Below, piece by piece: positions 27,287 through 35,796 of a stretch of DNA of 35,953 nt. A program made the position numbers and the translations under genes. This DNA is from an uncultured Desulfovibrionaceae bacterium. GTDB lineage: Bacteria > Desulfobacterota > Desulfovibrionia > Desulfovibrionales > Desulfovibrionaceae. The DNA lies in NCBI GenBank assembly GCA_944325325.1, contig CALUZP010000008.1, positions 1-35,953 on the forward strand, given 5' to 3'. The notes beneath the pieces were generated by a model, which made no database searches, had not been told where the DNA came from, and saw only the letters and a program-made list of their open reading frames with translations. Every line of letters begins with the position of its first letter. The first letter of the stretch is position 1.

Positions 27287-27354
27287 ATGGCATAAGCAGG
27301 AAGACTGGGCAGGGGCAACCTTGCCCGCCTTCGCTTACCTGTGATGTGAAAAAG

Positions 27355-28605
27355 ATGAAAGCCGCCCTGACAGCCTGTGCGGCACAAGCAAAAGCGAGGA
27401 TGGATATGCTGCCGGAAGGGTGGAAAGAAGTTTCTCTAGAAAAATTAGCAAAGATTGAAAGAGGAAAATTTTCTGCAAGACCTCGAAATGATCCTAAGTT
27501 TTATAATGGCGCAACTCCATTTGTACAAACAGGAGACATTTCATCGGCAGGAACATACCTAGAAAAATATACACAGACACTCAATGATATGGGTGTAAAA
27601 GTAAGTAAAATTTTCCCAAAAGGGACAATATTAATTACCATAGCTGCAAATATAGGTGATACTGCAATTACAAAATTTGATGTCGCATGTCCTGACAGCA
27701 TTGTGGGAATACAATGTTATTCTGAAAAATGTAATAAAATATGGTTAAAATTAAAACTTGATACCATAAAAAATAATCTTGATAATGATGCAGGAAAGAA
27801 TGCTCAGAAAAATATCAATTTACAGGTTCTAAAACCTTTAAAAATATTGACCCCACCCCTTCCTGAACAGGAAAAAATCGCTGCCATCCTTTCCACATGG
27901 GACAAGGCCATCAGCACAACGGACGCCCTGCTGGCAAACAGCCGCCAGCAAAAAAAGGCCATCATGCAGCAGCTCCTGACAGGCAAGCGCCGCCTGCCGG
28001 GCTTCACGGGGGAGTGGAAAAACATTCTTTTATCTGACATTGCGATGCGCCTCAGTGAACGTAATAATGGTAACAGCAATAATGTCGTCACTATTTCAGC
28101 GCAAAAGGGACTGATCCGGCAAGAAGAGTTTTTCAATAAAAGCATCGCGTCAGAAAGCTTAGACTCATACTTCCTCCTTTGCAAAGGACAGTTTGCATAC
28201 AATAAAAGTTATAGTATCGGCTACCCTATGGGAGCTATAAAAAGGCTTAAATTATACGAAACAGGTGTTGTAACAAGTCTTTATATTTGCTTTGATATAA
28301 CATCAATGCAGGCAGATGCAAATTTTTATGAACATTTCTTTGAATCGGGCCTCCTTAATGCTGCATTGACAAAAATTGCTGCCGAGGGTGGGCGGGCACA
28401 TGGCTTGCTTAACGTGAGGCCTGCGGACTTTATGCATATATCCGTTCCCCTTCCCCCCCTCGACGAACAACGCGCCATTGCGGCCGTTCTGGATGCGGCG
28501 GACAGGGAGATCTCCCTGCTGGAACAAAAGGCTGCCCGCCTGAGGGGCGAAAAGAAAGCCCTCATGCAACAACTGCTCACCGGCAAGCGCCAGGTACGAC
28601 TCTAG
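27355..28605 (+). CDS. hsdS: Type I restriction specificity subunit HsdS, full length
   Basis: 416 residues with two target-recognition domains (TRD) and two conserved helical spacers. TRD1 spans about 20-165 and ends with LTPPLPEQEKIAAILSTWD. The spacer ends in KKAIMQQLLTGKRRLPGF. TRD2 spans about 220-355 and ends with VPLPPLDEQRAIAAVLDAAD, and the second spacer ends in KKALMQQLLTGKRQVRL. The repeated QQLLTGKR gives the pseudo-symmetry by which S contacts two HsdM. The TRDs (27435-27860 and 28015-28400) are AT-rich, while the spacers are GC-rich like the island; this is the usual mark of TRD exchange. ATG 27355 is the best start; the longer frame before it lies in the end of rhuM. There is a 68-base gap after rhuM. 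Confidence 0.93.
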   Translation: MKAALTACAAQAKARMDMLPEGWKEVSLEKLAKIERGKFSARPRNDPKFYNGATPFVQTGDISSAGTYLEKYTQTLNDMGVKVSKIFPKGTILITIAANIGDTAITKFDVACPDSIVGIQCYSEKCNKIWLKLKLDTIKNNLDNDAGKNAQKNINLQVLKPLKILTPPLPEQEKIAAILSTWDKAISTTDALLANSRQQKKAIMQQLLTGKRRLPGFTGEWKNILLSDIAMRLSERNNGNSNNVVTISAQKGLIRQEEFFNKSIASESLDSYFLLCKGQFAYNKSYSIGYPMGAIKRLKLYETGVVTSLYICFDITSMQADANFYEHFFESGLLNAALTKIAAEGGRAHGLLNVRPADFMHISVPLPPLDEQRAIAAVLDAADREISLLEQKAARLRGEKKALMQQLLTGKRQVRL

Positions 28606-28614
28606 GAGGCTGCT

Positions 28615-30045
28615 GTGGAGATCACTATTCCCTTGAAAGACATGACCTTTGACTATCGTGATGAATTCGACCGGAAAAGCATCGCGGAAAAAGTCATCAA
28701 GCTGCTGGATTCGGAAATAGATTTTTGCCCTATGGCTATCGACGGCGGATGGGGCACAGGTAAGACCGAATTCTGCCACAAGCTCATCAATCTAATAAAG
28801 GAACAGGATGCCCAACGCCGGAAGGCTGCCCAAGAGGCTGCGGGCAACGCGTCCCAGGCTGTGACAGACACGGCAGAAATAACCTCGCAGTCCACCCTGC
28901 CGCCTGAACGGGCCGTTATCTATCTAAATGCCTTTGCCTCCGAGACCGTGGATGACCCTCTGCTATGTATTCTGGCTGCTATTCGAGCCGAATTTCCTGA
29001 CGAGAATACTAAAAGGGAAATCTGCCAGAAAGCCGTACCAGTGGTGAAAACACTGTGCAAGGTCGCGGGCAAAGCAATGTTCGCCCATGCTTTCAAACAG
29101 GATCTGGAAGACGTTTCCGAGGCTGTGGCCGAGGCTGCCAGCGACGGCGTGAACAGCCTCATCGACCAGACCGTGGACAAGCTGCTGGACCAGTACGCCG
29201 ATGCCCAGAAAAATCTTGATGCCCTGAAAGCCGTCATTGCCACGGCCACTGCACAACGTCCCATCCTTTTTTTCATCGACGAGCTGGACCGCTGCCGCCC
29301 GGACTTTGCCCTCAGCATTCTGGAACTGGTCAAACACGTCTTCGACATCCCCGGCATCAAATTCATGTTTGTAGCAAATCTGGAACAGCTCAAGGCCGCC
29401 ATCCGCAAACGCTACGGCCAGGATGTGGACGCCGATGTGTATCTGGAGAAGTTCATCAATCTGTCGATTATCATTCCGCCCGTACATAACAGAACTAATA
29501 TTAATGCCTCTTATCTCCTCCTTAAGAAAGAATTTTCAGGTGTGGGGATTTTCGATAACGATGAAAGTATATATAGTGAATTCATATTACATCTTATTTT
29601 AAAATACTCTATCAACCTTCGAGGAATTAAAAAACTTATTCAAAATATAAAAATTTATGCATCATTAAATAATAATTATACATTAAATAAAAGATTTTCA
29701 CCTGGATACAATATTACTTTTTTACTTTCTATATTTATATATACATTCAATGATAAACTAAGAAATAAATATATTTTAGAAGATGTTGGAACTGATATAT
29801 TTGATTTTTTAGGCAAGTCAGAAGACGATACTTTAGGTTGTTTACTGGCTGTTCTAGGCAGTCTTATATACCACGCAGAAGGCTTCTCTTCTGAAAAAGT
29901 AGATTGTTCTCCAAAACAAAAAGAAGAAATAAAAAATATAGTGAACTACTTATGCAGGAATGATTATGGTATGAATTACTCCAGTTTCAGAAAAATACTG
30001 CTAAGAACTATACAAACGATGAACTTTCTTCCTGTGTATAGGTGA
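28615..30045 (+). CDS. KAP family P-loop NTPase in the hsd cluster
   Basis: 476 residues. GTG 28615 is the start; AGGAGG (28604-28609), five bases upstream, overlaps the hsdS stop. Walker A is GGWGTGKTEF (44-53) and Walker B ILFFIDELDRCRP (about 216-228), both typical of KAP NTPases, an ATPase group that includes membrane-linked and phage-exclusion proteins. Between them lies an insert with AQRRKAAQEAAGNASQ and a helical region. No clear membrane helix pair is seen in the insert. From about residue 295 (base 29495) the base composition drops sharply to AT-rich and the protein becomes rich in N, I, Y and K to the end. KAP proteins are known in defence neighbourhoods; here it may sense or regulate the type I complex. 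Function is inferred. Confidence 0.85.
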   Translation: MEITIPLKDMTFDYRDEFDRKSIAEKVIKLLDSEIDFCPMAIDGGWGTGKTEFCHKLINLIKEQDAQRRKAAQEAAGNASQAVTDTAEITSQSTLPPERAVIYLNAFASETVDDPLLCILAAIRAEFPDENTKREICQKAVPVVKTLCKVAGKAMFAHAFKQDLEDVSEAVAEAASDGVNSLIDQTVDKLLDQYADAQKNLDALKAVIATATAQRPILFFIDELDRCRPDFALSILELVKHVFDIPGIKFMFVANLEQLKAAIRKRYGQDVDADVYLEKFINLSIIIPPVHNRTNINASYLLLKKEFSGVGIFDNDESIYSEFILHLILKYSINLRGIKKLIQNIKIYASLNNNYTLNKRFSPGYNITFLLSIFIYTFNDKLRNKYILEDVGTDIFDFLGKSEDDTLGCLLAVLGSLIYHAEGFSSEKVDCSPKQKEEIKNIVNYLCRNDYGMNYSSFRKILLRTIQTMNFLPVYR

Positions 30046-30438
30046 ACCTATGTACAAAGCTGCATTCCAGAAATAACTTTAGTTGGAAGAACAAGAGTGA
30101 GCTGTCGACAATTACCCCGGCCTGTGCAGGCGGAATGGATGAGCAGCGGGGCGTGCTGGATACTGCCAGCTGCAGGAGGAGGATGGACAGCCTGCACACG
30201 GCATACACAGCTACAAGAGCTATAAGGCCCCAGGGCGGCTGGGGCCTTATGCTCACCGGGGCTAATACCTCGGACAAAAGTTGTCCTAGGAACTTTTCCA
30301 TCCCATACACTAATCTGGGAAATGGCTATCAACGGAATCCTAAAACAGAAAGGTAATTCTTTCAGAATACGAGACATTCAGCTTCACCCGTAATAGATTC
30401 ATATTTGTCGTTCAGCTTTCAAAATGCCGAGGCGATCC
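30046..30438. other. Intergenic region between the KAP gene and hsdR
   Basis: No gene. It contains the strong hairpin at 30222-30250, which may end the hsdS-hsdM-rhuM-hsdS-kap transcript, and after it an AT-richer stretch of 170 bases that could be a promoter for hsdR. Thus the nuclease may be expressed separately from the methylase. Confidence 0.5.
30222..30250 (+). terminator. Perfect 12-bp hairpin before hsdR
   Basis: ATAAGGCCCCAG (30222-30233), loop GGCGG, CTGGGGCCTTAT (30239-30250). The stem is perfect. No T run follows, so it could end transcription with help, or protect an mRNA end. Confidence 0.6.
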
Positions 30439-33400
30439 ATGATATCACTCACTCCCGAAGACCGTTCCTCCAAGTTGCCCGCCCTGGCTCTGCTGTGCGG
30501 CATGGGTTACCGCTATCTTTCGCCGGAGCAGGCCGACAAGCTGCGCGGGGCTGTCGGGGACAAAAGCGGCAGCGTAGTGCTGGTACCGGTATTGCGCCAC
30601 TATCTACGCGAACGCTCCTTTCAGGTAGGGGAGACCTCCTTTTTCCTCTCGCCTGCCAATGTGGACAAAATCATTACTACTTTGCGCCCTCCTCTGCGAG
30701 ACGGTCTGCTGCCTACCAACGAACACATCTATGACCTACTGCGCCACGGTATCACGGTCACGGAAGAAATAGACGGCAAAAGCACGGACTGCACCATCTC
30801 CGTGCTGGACTGGGCCTGCCCGGAAAACAATATCTTCCACGTCACCGAAGAACTGACCGTGACCGACACGTCAGGTCTGCATAAAGTAATGCCGGATATC
30901 GTCTGTTATGTGAACGGGTTGCCTCTTGCTGTGATAGAATGCAAGCGGCCCGATCTCCCCGGCAATGACGGCAAGCCGCCCTATACGCAGGCCATTTCCC
31001 AGATGATTCGCAACCAGGGGCGCGACTATATCCCCCATCTCTTCATCTATACTCAGATGGCCCTTGCCGTGGACGGCGCGGACGGCAAATATGGGACGTG
31101 CGGCACACCAGCCAGATTCTGGGCCACCTGGCGGGAAGAAGAAACGCCGGACGAAAAAATCATAGCCTGGAAACAGAACGCTCCGGCGGAAGATGTCGAA
31201 ACTATTTTGTCGCTGCGCTCCGCCGCGCGAGAGGAGGCCTGGCATATCGCGCAGCACGGCGTACTGACCGGGCAAGATCGCTGCGTGGCGGGCCTGCTGC
31301 ATCCCGTACGCCTTCTGGACGGCATGCGCTTCTTTACCCTTTTCGAGACTGGCCGCGACGGCCTGCACCGACTGACGGCCCGTTATCAACAGGTGTTCGG
31401 CTTGCGGGCCATGCTGACCCGTTTGAAAGTCTGCGAAGGGGGCAAACGACATGGCGGCGTCATCTGGCATACCACGGGCAGCGGCAAGTCATACACCATG
31501 GTCATGCTGGCGCAAGCACTCGTCCTAATGCCGGAACTCAAGCAATGCCGCATTGTGGTGGTCACGGACCGCGTGGATCTGGAAAAACAGATCCTGAAAA
31601 ACTTTTTGAAAAGCGGCGTCCTCGGCAAGAAAGAGGCCGTTGAAGCCCGCGTGCGCACAGGCCGCAAGCTGGCAGAAAAACTGGGAAAGGGGCAGGAACG
31701 CATCCTGTTCACCATCATCGATAAATTCCACACCGCTGCCCAACGCAAGGAATGCCGCAACAACAGCCCGGACATCATCGTGCTGGTAGATGAAGGCCAC
31801 CGCAGCCAGAGCGGGGAGACGCACCAACTTATGCGCCGTGCCCTGCCTAATGCGGCCTTTATTGCCTTTACCGGCACGCCTTTGCTGGAAAAGGAACGAT
31901 CCGTCACGGAAGAAATTTTCGGCCGTATCATTCATGCCTACACCATGCAGCAGGCCGTGGCGGACGGCACGGTAACGCCTTTGCTGTACGAGGAGCGTGT
32001 GCCGGAACTGTCAGTCAACGAAGAGGCTATTGACGCCTGTTTTGACCGCATCACCACCGGCCTCACCGAACAGCAGCGGGCCGACCTCAAGCGTAAGTTT
32101 TCCCGTTCCAGCCAGATCGACCGCACAAAGGGACGCATGGAACTCATCGCGGCGGACATCGCAGGCCATCTGCTCAGCCTGCCCAAGGGAATGAAAGGCC
32201 AGCTGGCCTGCTCCAGCAAAGGGGCGGCCGTGGCCTATCAACGTATCTTTGAGGAACAGGGGCTGATTTCTTCGGCAGTGGTCATCTCACCACCGGATAC
32301 CCGCGAAGGTTATGAGGAGGTGGACGCCGAAAGTCGGGATGCCGTGAAAGCATGGTGGGATAAGAACGTCGGCAAGGAGCCGGAACCCAGATACACCCAG
32401 CGCATCCTTGATCAATTCGCCACGGAAGGCGATCCCCGGCTGCTTATTGTGGTTAGTAAGCTGCTTACTGGTTTCGACGAGCCACGCAACATGGTCCTCT
32501 ACATCGATAAGCCCCTGAAGCAACACGAGCTGCTCCAGGCCATCGCCCGCGTCAATCGCCTGCACGAGCTGAAGAAGTTCGGCTATCTGGTAGACTACAA
32601 GGGTATTCTATCCGCTCTGGATACCAGTATCGCCAGCTATAATGCTTTGGCAGAGCGTGCGCAGGGCTATCGGGCGGAAGACGTGCAGGGGCTGTATGCA
32701 CCCATGTCTACCGAATACAAAAGGCTGCCACAGCTTCTAGAGACACTGGACAAACTGTTCACCGGGCTGAATCTGGCCGATGTACAGGCCCTAGTACAGC
32801 ATCTTGCCCCGCGTATGGAATGGCAGGAGGGCAAGTCCGTGGACCGAAACCGCAAACGCCGCGACGACTTCTATCTTGCCCTGCGCGCCTTTGAGAGTTG
32901 TCTGGGGGTGGCTCTGCAATCCCGCAGCTTCTATGAGGACCTTTCCTTCACCGATGCGGACAGGGATCACTTCAAGCAGGCAGCCCGCCGCTATGCCTCG
33001 GTACGGAAGCAGATACGGACCCTGGCCCAGGAAACGGTGGACTACGATGCCTATGCGGCCAGTATCCATGCATTGCTGGACAGGCATATCGCAGGGGTCG
33101 CCATACAGGATCCGGAGGGCATCTATCGTGTCGATGATCTGGGCAAGGGGGATCCCGCCCAGTGGAGCAGGGACAAGGCCCGCTCCGAAGCCGCCGCCAT
33201 CGTCAGCCGCCTGACCCGCACCATAGATGTGAAACTGGCCGACGATCCCTACGCACATGCTTATTTTTCCGAACTACTGAAGCAGGCTATCGCCAACAGT
33301 AAGGAATCGTTTGATGCGCCCATTAAGCAATATTTGCTCTTTGCGGATTTGGAAAAAAAGGTGCAGGCCGGTAAAACGCCGGGCATCCCCTCCGCGCTGG

Positions 33401-33723
33401 AAACACACCCCGATGCCCGCATCTGGTTCGGTATCCTCCGCATGACGCTGGGGGCTCGCATCCCGGCCGGGGAGGCAATAGACGAAGATCCGTCCCTTGC
33501 CCCCTGGGTGGAACTGGCCCTGGGCATGGAGGAGATCACAATTCGGGCCCAGAGGGAATATTCCCTCAATATCGAGGACAGGGAAAAAGCTATCGGCAAG
33601 GGGCTGCTGACGCTTTTTTTCAGCGAGGCCGCGCCGGAGACACTTAGGACGGATATGACCGCCATCCAGGCCATCATCGAAGCCGTGACCGCCAGCCTAC
33701 GCGTGCGCGTCCAGAAGGCCTGA
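30439..33723 (+). CDS. hsdR: Type I restriction endonuclease subunit HsdR
   Basis: Motor and nuclease subunit, about 1094 residues. I use ATG 30439 (MISLTPEDRS), which has GAGGCG five bases upstream; ATG 30424 adds five residues. The N-terminal nuclease shows the PD-(D/E)xK core with PDIVCYVNGLPLAVIECKRP (E167 and K169). The helicase motor follows: Walker A TTGSGKS near 345-351, VVVTDRVDLEKQ, DEGH box VLVDEGHRSQSG near 448-459, FTGTPLL, then LLIVVSKLLTGFDEP and QAIARVNR (motifs V/VI). The C-terminal third is helical and should bind HsdM-HsdS. With the methylase subunits it translocates and cuts unmodified DNA. No frame break. It is the last core gene of the cluster; a metallopeptidase gene follows. 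Confidence 0.96.
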   Translation: MISLTPEDRSSKLPALALLCGMGYRYLSPEQADKLRGAVGDKSGSVVLVPVLRHYLRERSFQVGETSFFLSPANVDKIITTLRPPLRDGLLPTNEHIYDLLRHGITVTEEIDGKSTDCTISVLDWACPENNIFHVTEELTVTDTSGLHKVMPDIVCYVNGLPLAVIECKRPDLPGNDGKPPYTQAISQMIRNQGRDYIPHLFIYTQMALAVDGADGKYGTCGTPARFWATWREEETPDEKIIAWKQNAPAEDVETILSLRSAAREEAWHIAQHGVLTGQDRCVAGLLHPVRLLDGMRFFTLFETGRDGLHRLTARYQQVFGLRAMLTRLKVCEGGKRHGGVIWHTTGSGKSYTMVMLAQALVLMPELKQCRIVVVTDRVDLEKQILKNFLKSGVLGKKEAVEARVRTGRKLAEKLGKGQERILFTIIDKFHTAAQRKECRNNSPDIIVLVDEGHRSQSGETHQLMRRALPNAAFIAFTGTPLLEKERSVTEEIFGRIIHAYTMQQAVADGTVTPLLYEERVPELSVNEEAIDACFDRITTGLTEQQRADLKRKFSRSSQIDRTKGRMELIAADIAGHLLSLPKGMKGQLACSSKGAAVAYQRIFEEQGLISSAVVISPPDTREGYEEVDAESRDAVKAWWDKNVGKEPEPRYTQRILDQFATEGDPRLLIVVSKLLTGFDEPRNMVLYIDKPLKQHELLQAIARVNRLHELKKFGYLVDYKGILSALDTSIASYNALAERAQGYRAEDVQGLYAPMSTEYKRLPQLLETLDKLFTGLNLADVQALVQHLAPRMEWQEGKSVDRNRKRRDDFYLALRAFESCLGVALQSRSFYEDLSFTDADRDHFKQAARRYASVRKQIRTLAQETVDYDAYAASIHALLDRHIAGVAIQDPEGIYRVDDLGKGDPAQWSRDKARSEAAAIVSRLTRTIDVKLADDPYAHAYFSELLKQAIANSKESFDAPIKQYLLFADLEKKVQAGKTPGIPSALETHPDARIWFGILRMTLGARIPAGEAIDEDPSLAPWVELALGMEEITIRAQREYSLNIEDREKAIGKGLLTLFFSEAAPETLRTDMTAIQAIIEAVTASLRVRVQKA

Positions 33724-33796
33724 GATGCACAGGCTGGGACACAGGACCATGACGCCCGGCATGGTTACGGACATGTGTAGGGATGAGGATGCCCCG

Positions 33797-34564
33797 ATGC
33801 AGGCAGAGCACTTCTTTTTGTATGGCGAAGAACGCTTATCCTTCCGTCTTGTCCGTCGTGGGACGGTACGCGGCAACATGCGTATCTCAGTGACACCGCA
33901 GGGCGAGATCATCGTAACCGCCGATGCCTCCACACCGCTGGAAACCGTTGAGAATGCCCTTCAACACCGCGGCCGCTGGCTGCTGGAAACCAAGGCCTAC
34001 TTCCGGTCACAACAAGCTCACGCGCTACCGCACCGTTTTGTAGGTGGGGAGACCCATTTTTATCTGGGACGACGCCATCAACTGTGTATCGTGGATGAGA
34101 ACGGCGGGAAGCACGTCCGTCTGCTGCGTGGCAAGCTGGTGATCCCCAGCCGTTACCCGTGGAGCGAAGAGCTTGCGGTAGTGACCTCGCGCACAGAAGA
34201 GATCCGGCGGCGTCTTGAGGCCTGGTATAGGCAGCGGGCGGAGGAAGTGCTGCCGCAGTATTTTGAACGGATGTTGCCACTGGTCCCCTGGGCGGCCAGG
34301 CCGCCTCTGCGCCTAGTACGCATGAAGGCCCGCTGGGGCAGCTGCACACCGCAGGGCGTCGTCCTACTCAATCCAGATCTGGTACGCGCACCACGTCACT
34401 GCATCGAGTATGTGATCCTGCATGAGCTTTGCCACCTGCGCGAACACCGGCATTCACCCTTCTTCTGGCAGCTGCTGACGCAGGTCTGCCCGGACTGGCA
34501 GGCCCGCCGCGCAGAGTTGGACAGCAAGGCCGAGATCTGGTTAGGCAAGAAGGCTCCCAGCTGA
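33797..34564 (+). CDS. YgjP-like (DUF45) zinc metallopeptidase, SprT/M48-type
   Basis: About 255 residues. I favour ATG 33797 (MQAEHFFLYGEE), with GAGGAT six bases upstream; the frame is open from ATG 33725, directly after the hsdR stop, which would add 24 residues and couple it to hsdR. The N-terminal beta part has RRGTVRGNMRISVTPQGEI; the DUF45 core has RLVRMKARWGSCTPQG and the zinc motif HELCHLREHRHSP (H209, E210, H213). Genes of this family are often the last gene in type I restriction loci. Its substrate is unknown; regulation of HsdR by proteolysis is a reasonable guess only. Confidence 0.9.
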   Translation: MQAEHFFLYGEERLSFRLVRRGTVRGNMRISVTPQGEIIVTADASTPLETVENALQHRGRWLLETKAYFRSQQAHALPHRFVGGETHFYLGRRHQLCIVDENGGKHVRLLRGKLVIPSRYPWSEELAVVTSRTEEIRRRLEAWYRQRAEEVLPQYFERMLPLVPWAARPPLRLVRMKARWGSCTPQGVVLLNPDLVRAPRHCIEYVILHELCHLREHRHSPFFWQLLTQVCPDWQARRAELDSKAEIWLGKKAPS

Positions 34565-34690
34565 TACTGGGTAAATTTTCTTTTGTAGATGTTGCCTTTC
34601 CGGCCGGGCGGGACGGTCGCCCACGCGTCACGCAGTGAAGCATAGTGGGCTATCTCTTCGGCCTGTGCAAAGATTTCTCCCCAACGCCTT
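34565..34690 (-). pseudogene. Minus-strand gene fragment left of the MITE
   Basis: On the minus strand the bases from 34690 leftwards read RRWGEIFAQAEEIAHYAS, then LRDAWATVPPGRKGNIYKRK, ordinary hydrophilic protein in an open frame that runs on into the 3' end of the metallopeptidase gene. It has no start of its own. It is probably the continuation of the gene debris on the other side of the MITE, though the frames do not join without an additional shift. Confidence 0.35.
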
Positions 34691-34692
34691 AG

Positions 34693-34802
34693 GTAGTGTC
34701 GTCATTTTATGCAACATATTGAGATTATTTAATAAAAATTAAGCCCAGAGTAAATAGTTTTTTAATGATTTCAAATAGTTGAACAGTAAATAACGACACT
34801 AT
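34693..34802. mobile_element. 110-bp MITE with 15-bp terminal inverted repeats
   Basis: GTAGTGTCGTCATTT (34693-34707) and the complement of 34788-34802 (ATAGTGTCGTTATTT) match at 13 of 15 positions. TAG flanks both ends (34690-34692 and 34804-34806), a likely 3-base target duplication; TTAG/CTAG would also fit the YTAR target of IS5-group elements. The interior is AT-rich and has no coding capacity, so it must have been moved by a transposase elsewhere. Confidence 0.65.
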
Positions 34803-35379
34803 CTAGCGCATCCTTGTGCTACGGACGGCCATCGCCTGCCGACGCTCGCTGTCCCGCGCTTCATGCTCCAGCCGCTGCCGTTCCTCTTCTTGACTCCGGA
34901 GCTGTTCGGTCCGCTTGCGCTCCATGCACTCAAGATGCAGCGGGCTGACTTCCGGCAGAAGCAGAACTTCCCGATAGCCGGCCATACTTCTCTTCATTGT
35001 CTCCAGCTGGGATTCCAGATTCTTTTCTTCCTCTCGGCGTTGTTTTTTATGAGGCATGTACTCAGCGTTAAGACGTGTCTGTTTTCTGCGCAGCGAGTCC
35101 ACCTCCTCCCGTTGCAGGATTTCCTTTTCAGCCTAGGCAAGGTGCCTGACGGCAAGAGCCTTTTCAGATTTTCAGTAATAGCTGAAGCGCATCAATGCGG
35201 TGCTGAATATCTTCGGCATAGTTTGTCGACACGGATTCGTGCAGTTTGGAGGTCGCCGTACTCCTGGCGTAGTCAATATCAGGATTGCGGCGGTTCTCCC
35301 GTCCCCACAGGGTATAATCTGCCGGACCGGAATCCTCTGGACAACATACGCGTTGCGGATTCGTGGCGTCCTCTGGCAC
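34803..35379 (-). pseudogene. Decayed gene with long coiled-coil, unknown family
   Basis: Minus strand. A first frame (35379-35164) contains PADYTLWGRENRRNPDIDYA and ends HRIDALQLLLKI-stop. In the next frame the protein continues SEKALAVRHLA, hits TAG near 35136, and goes on AEKEILQREEVDSLRRKQ into a charged coiled-coil (KKQRREEEKNLESQLETMK ... ERQRLEHEARDSERR), ending at the TAG on the MITE border. So there is one frameshift and one nonsense codon. Coiled-coil ends like this occur in mobilisation proteins, but I cannot assign it. It joins directly to the integrase remnant on its right. Confidence 0.5.
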
Positions 35380-35561
35380 CCTTGAGAGATACGGCAGGAT
35401 CCCCCAAAACTGAGGAGCCTGCTTCTGCCTTCAAAACGGTAGGCTACTCTTTAGAACTGGCTGCCATGGACATGAAGAGAAACAGCCCGTCGCCGTCGGA
35501 ATCCTTGCGAGGCCTTATTTCTGGACTTCAAGCTGCGGATATGGCTGTCGGTAAGGGGCAT
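35335..35561 (-). pseudogene. P4-type integrase, N-terminal remnant
   Basis: Starting at the minus-strand ATG 35561 the protein reads MPLTDSHIRSLKSRNKA, then after a frame change DSDGDGLFLFMSMAAS, then after another RVAYRFEGRSRLLSFG, then DPAVSLKGARGRHESATRML. In order these are the segments of the Arm-binding domain (DUF4102) of P4-family tyrosine integrases (LTDxxIRxLK, SDGDGLxLxV, WRxxYRxxGKxxxLSFG, YPxVSLxxAR). At least three frame changes separate them, and no catalytic domain follows, so it cannot work. It begins 236 bases from the tRNA-Glu 3' end, the normal place for such an integrase. Confidence 0.75.
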
Positions 35562-35743
35562 GGCACTTTCTGCCTGCCGCTGGACACCGAAGCGCCCATA
35601 TGGATAAAACTATTTTAAATTCAACTAAGTTATGCATCAGGTATCAGAAATACCATATGCGTTTTCATCTAGGATATACCATAAAAAGCTTGGATGCAGG
35701 CAGACAAGGCTGAACTACCGGGAACCGTGCTGGCAAGCAAAAC

Positions 35744-35778
35744 AAAAAAGCGCCAAGATGTTATAACATCTTGGCGCT
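35744..35778 (-). terminator. Intrinsic terminator following the tRNA-Glu fragment
   Basis: On the minus strand a perfect 13-bp stem AGCGCCAAGATGT / ACATCTTGGCGCT with loop TATA (35749-35778) is followed by TTTTTT (35744-35749). It sits 19 bases downstream of the tRNA 3' end and is the textbook form of an intrinsic terminator. Confidence 0.85.
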
Positions 35779-35796
35779 CTTCATTGCATTCAACGT

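Noticed and set aside
34565..34806. MITE considered as a complete insertion sequence
   Set aside because: Only 110 bp between the inverted repeats and no transposase frame.
34863..35618. 251-codon plus-strand frame near the right end
   Set aside because: It is antisense to the coiled-coil debris and integrase remnant, whose minus-strand blocks match known protein patterns.
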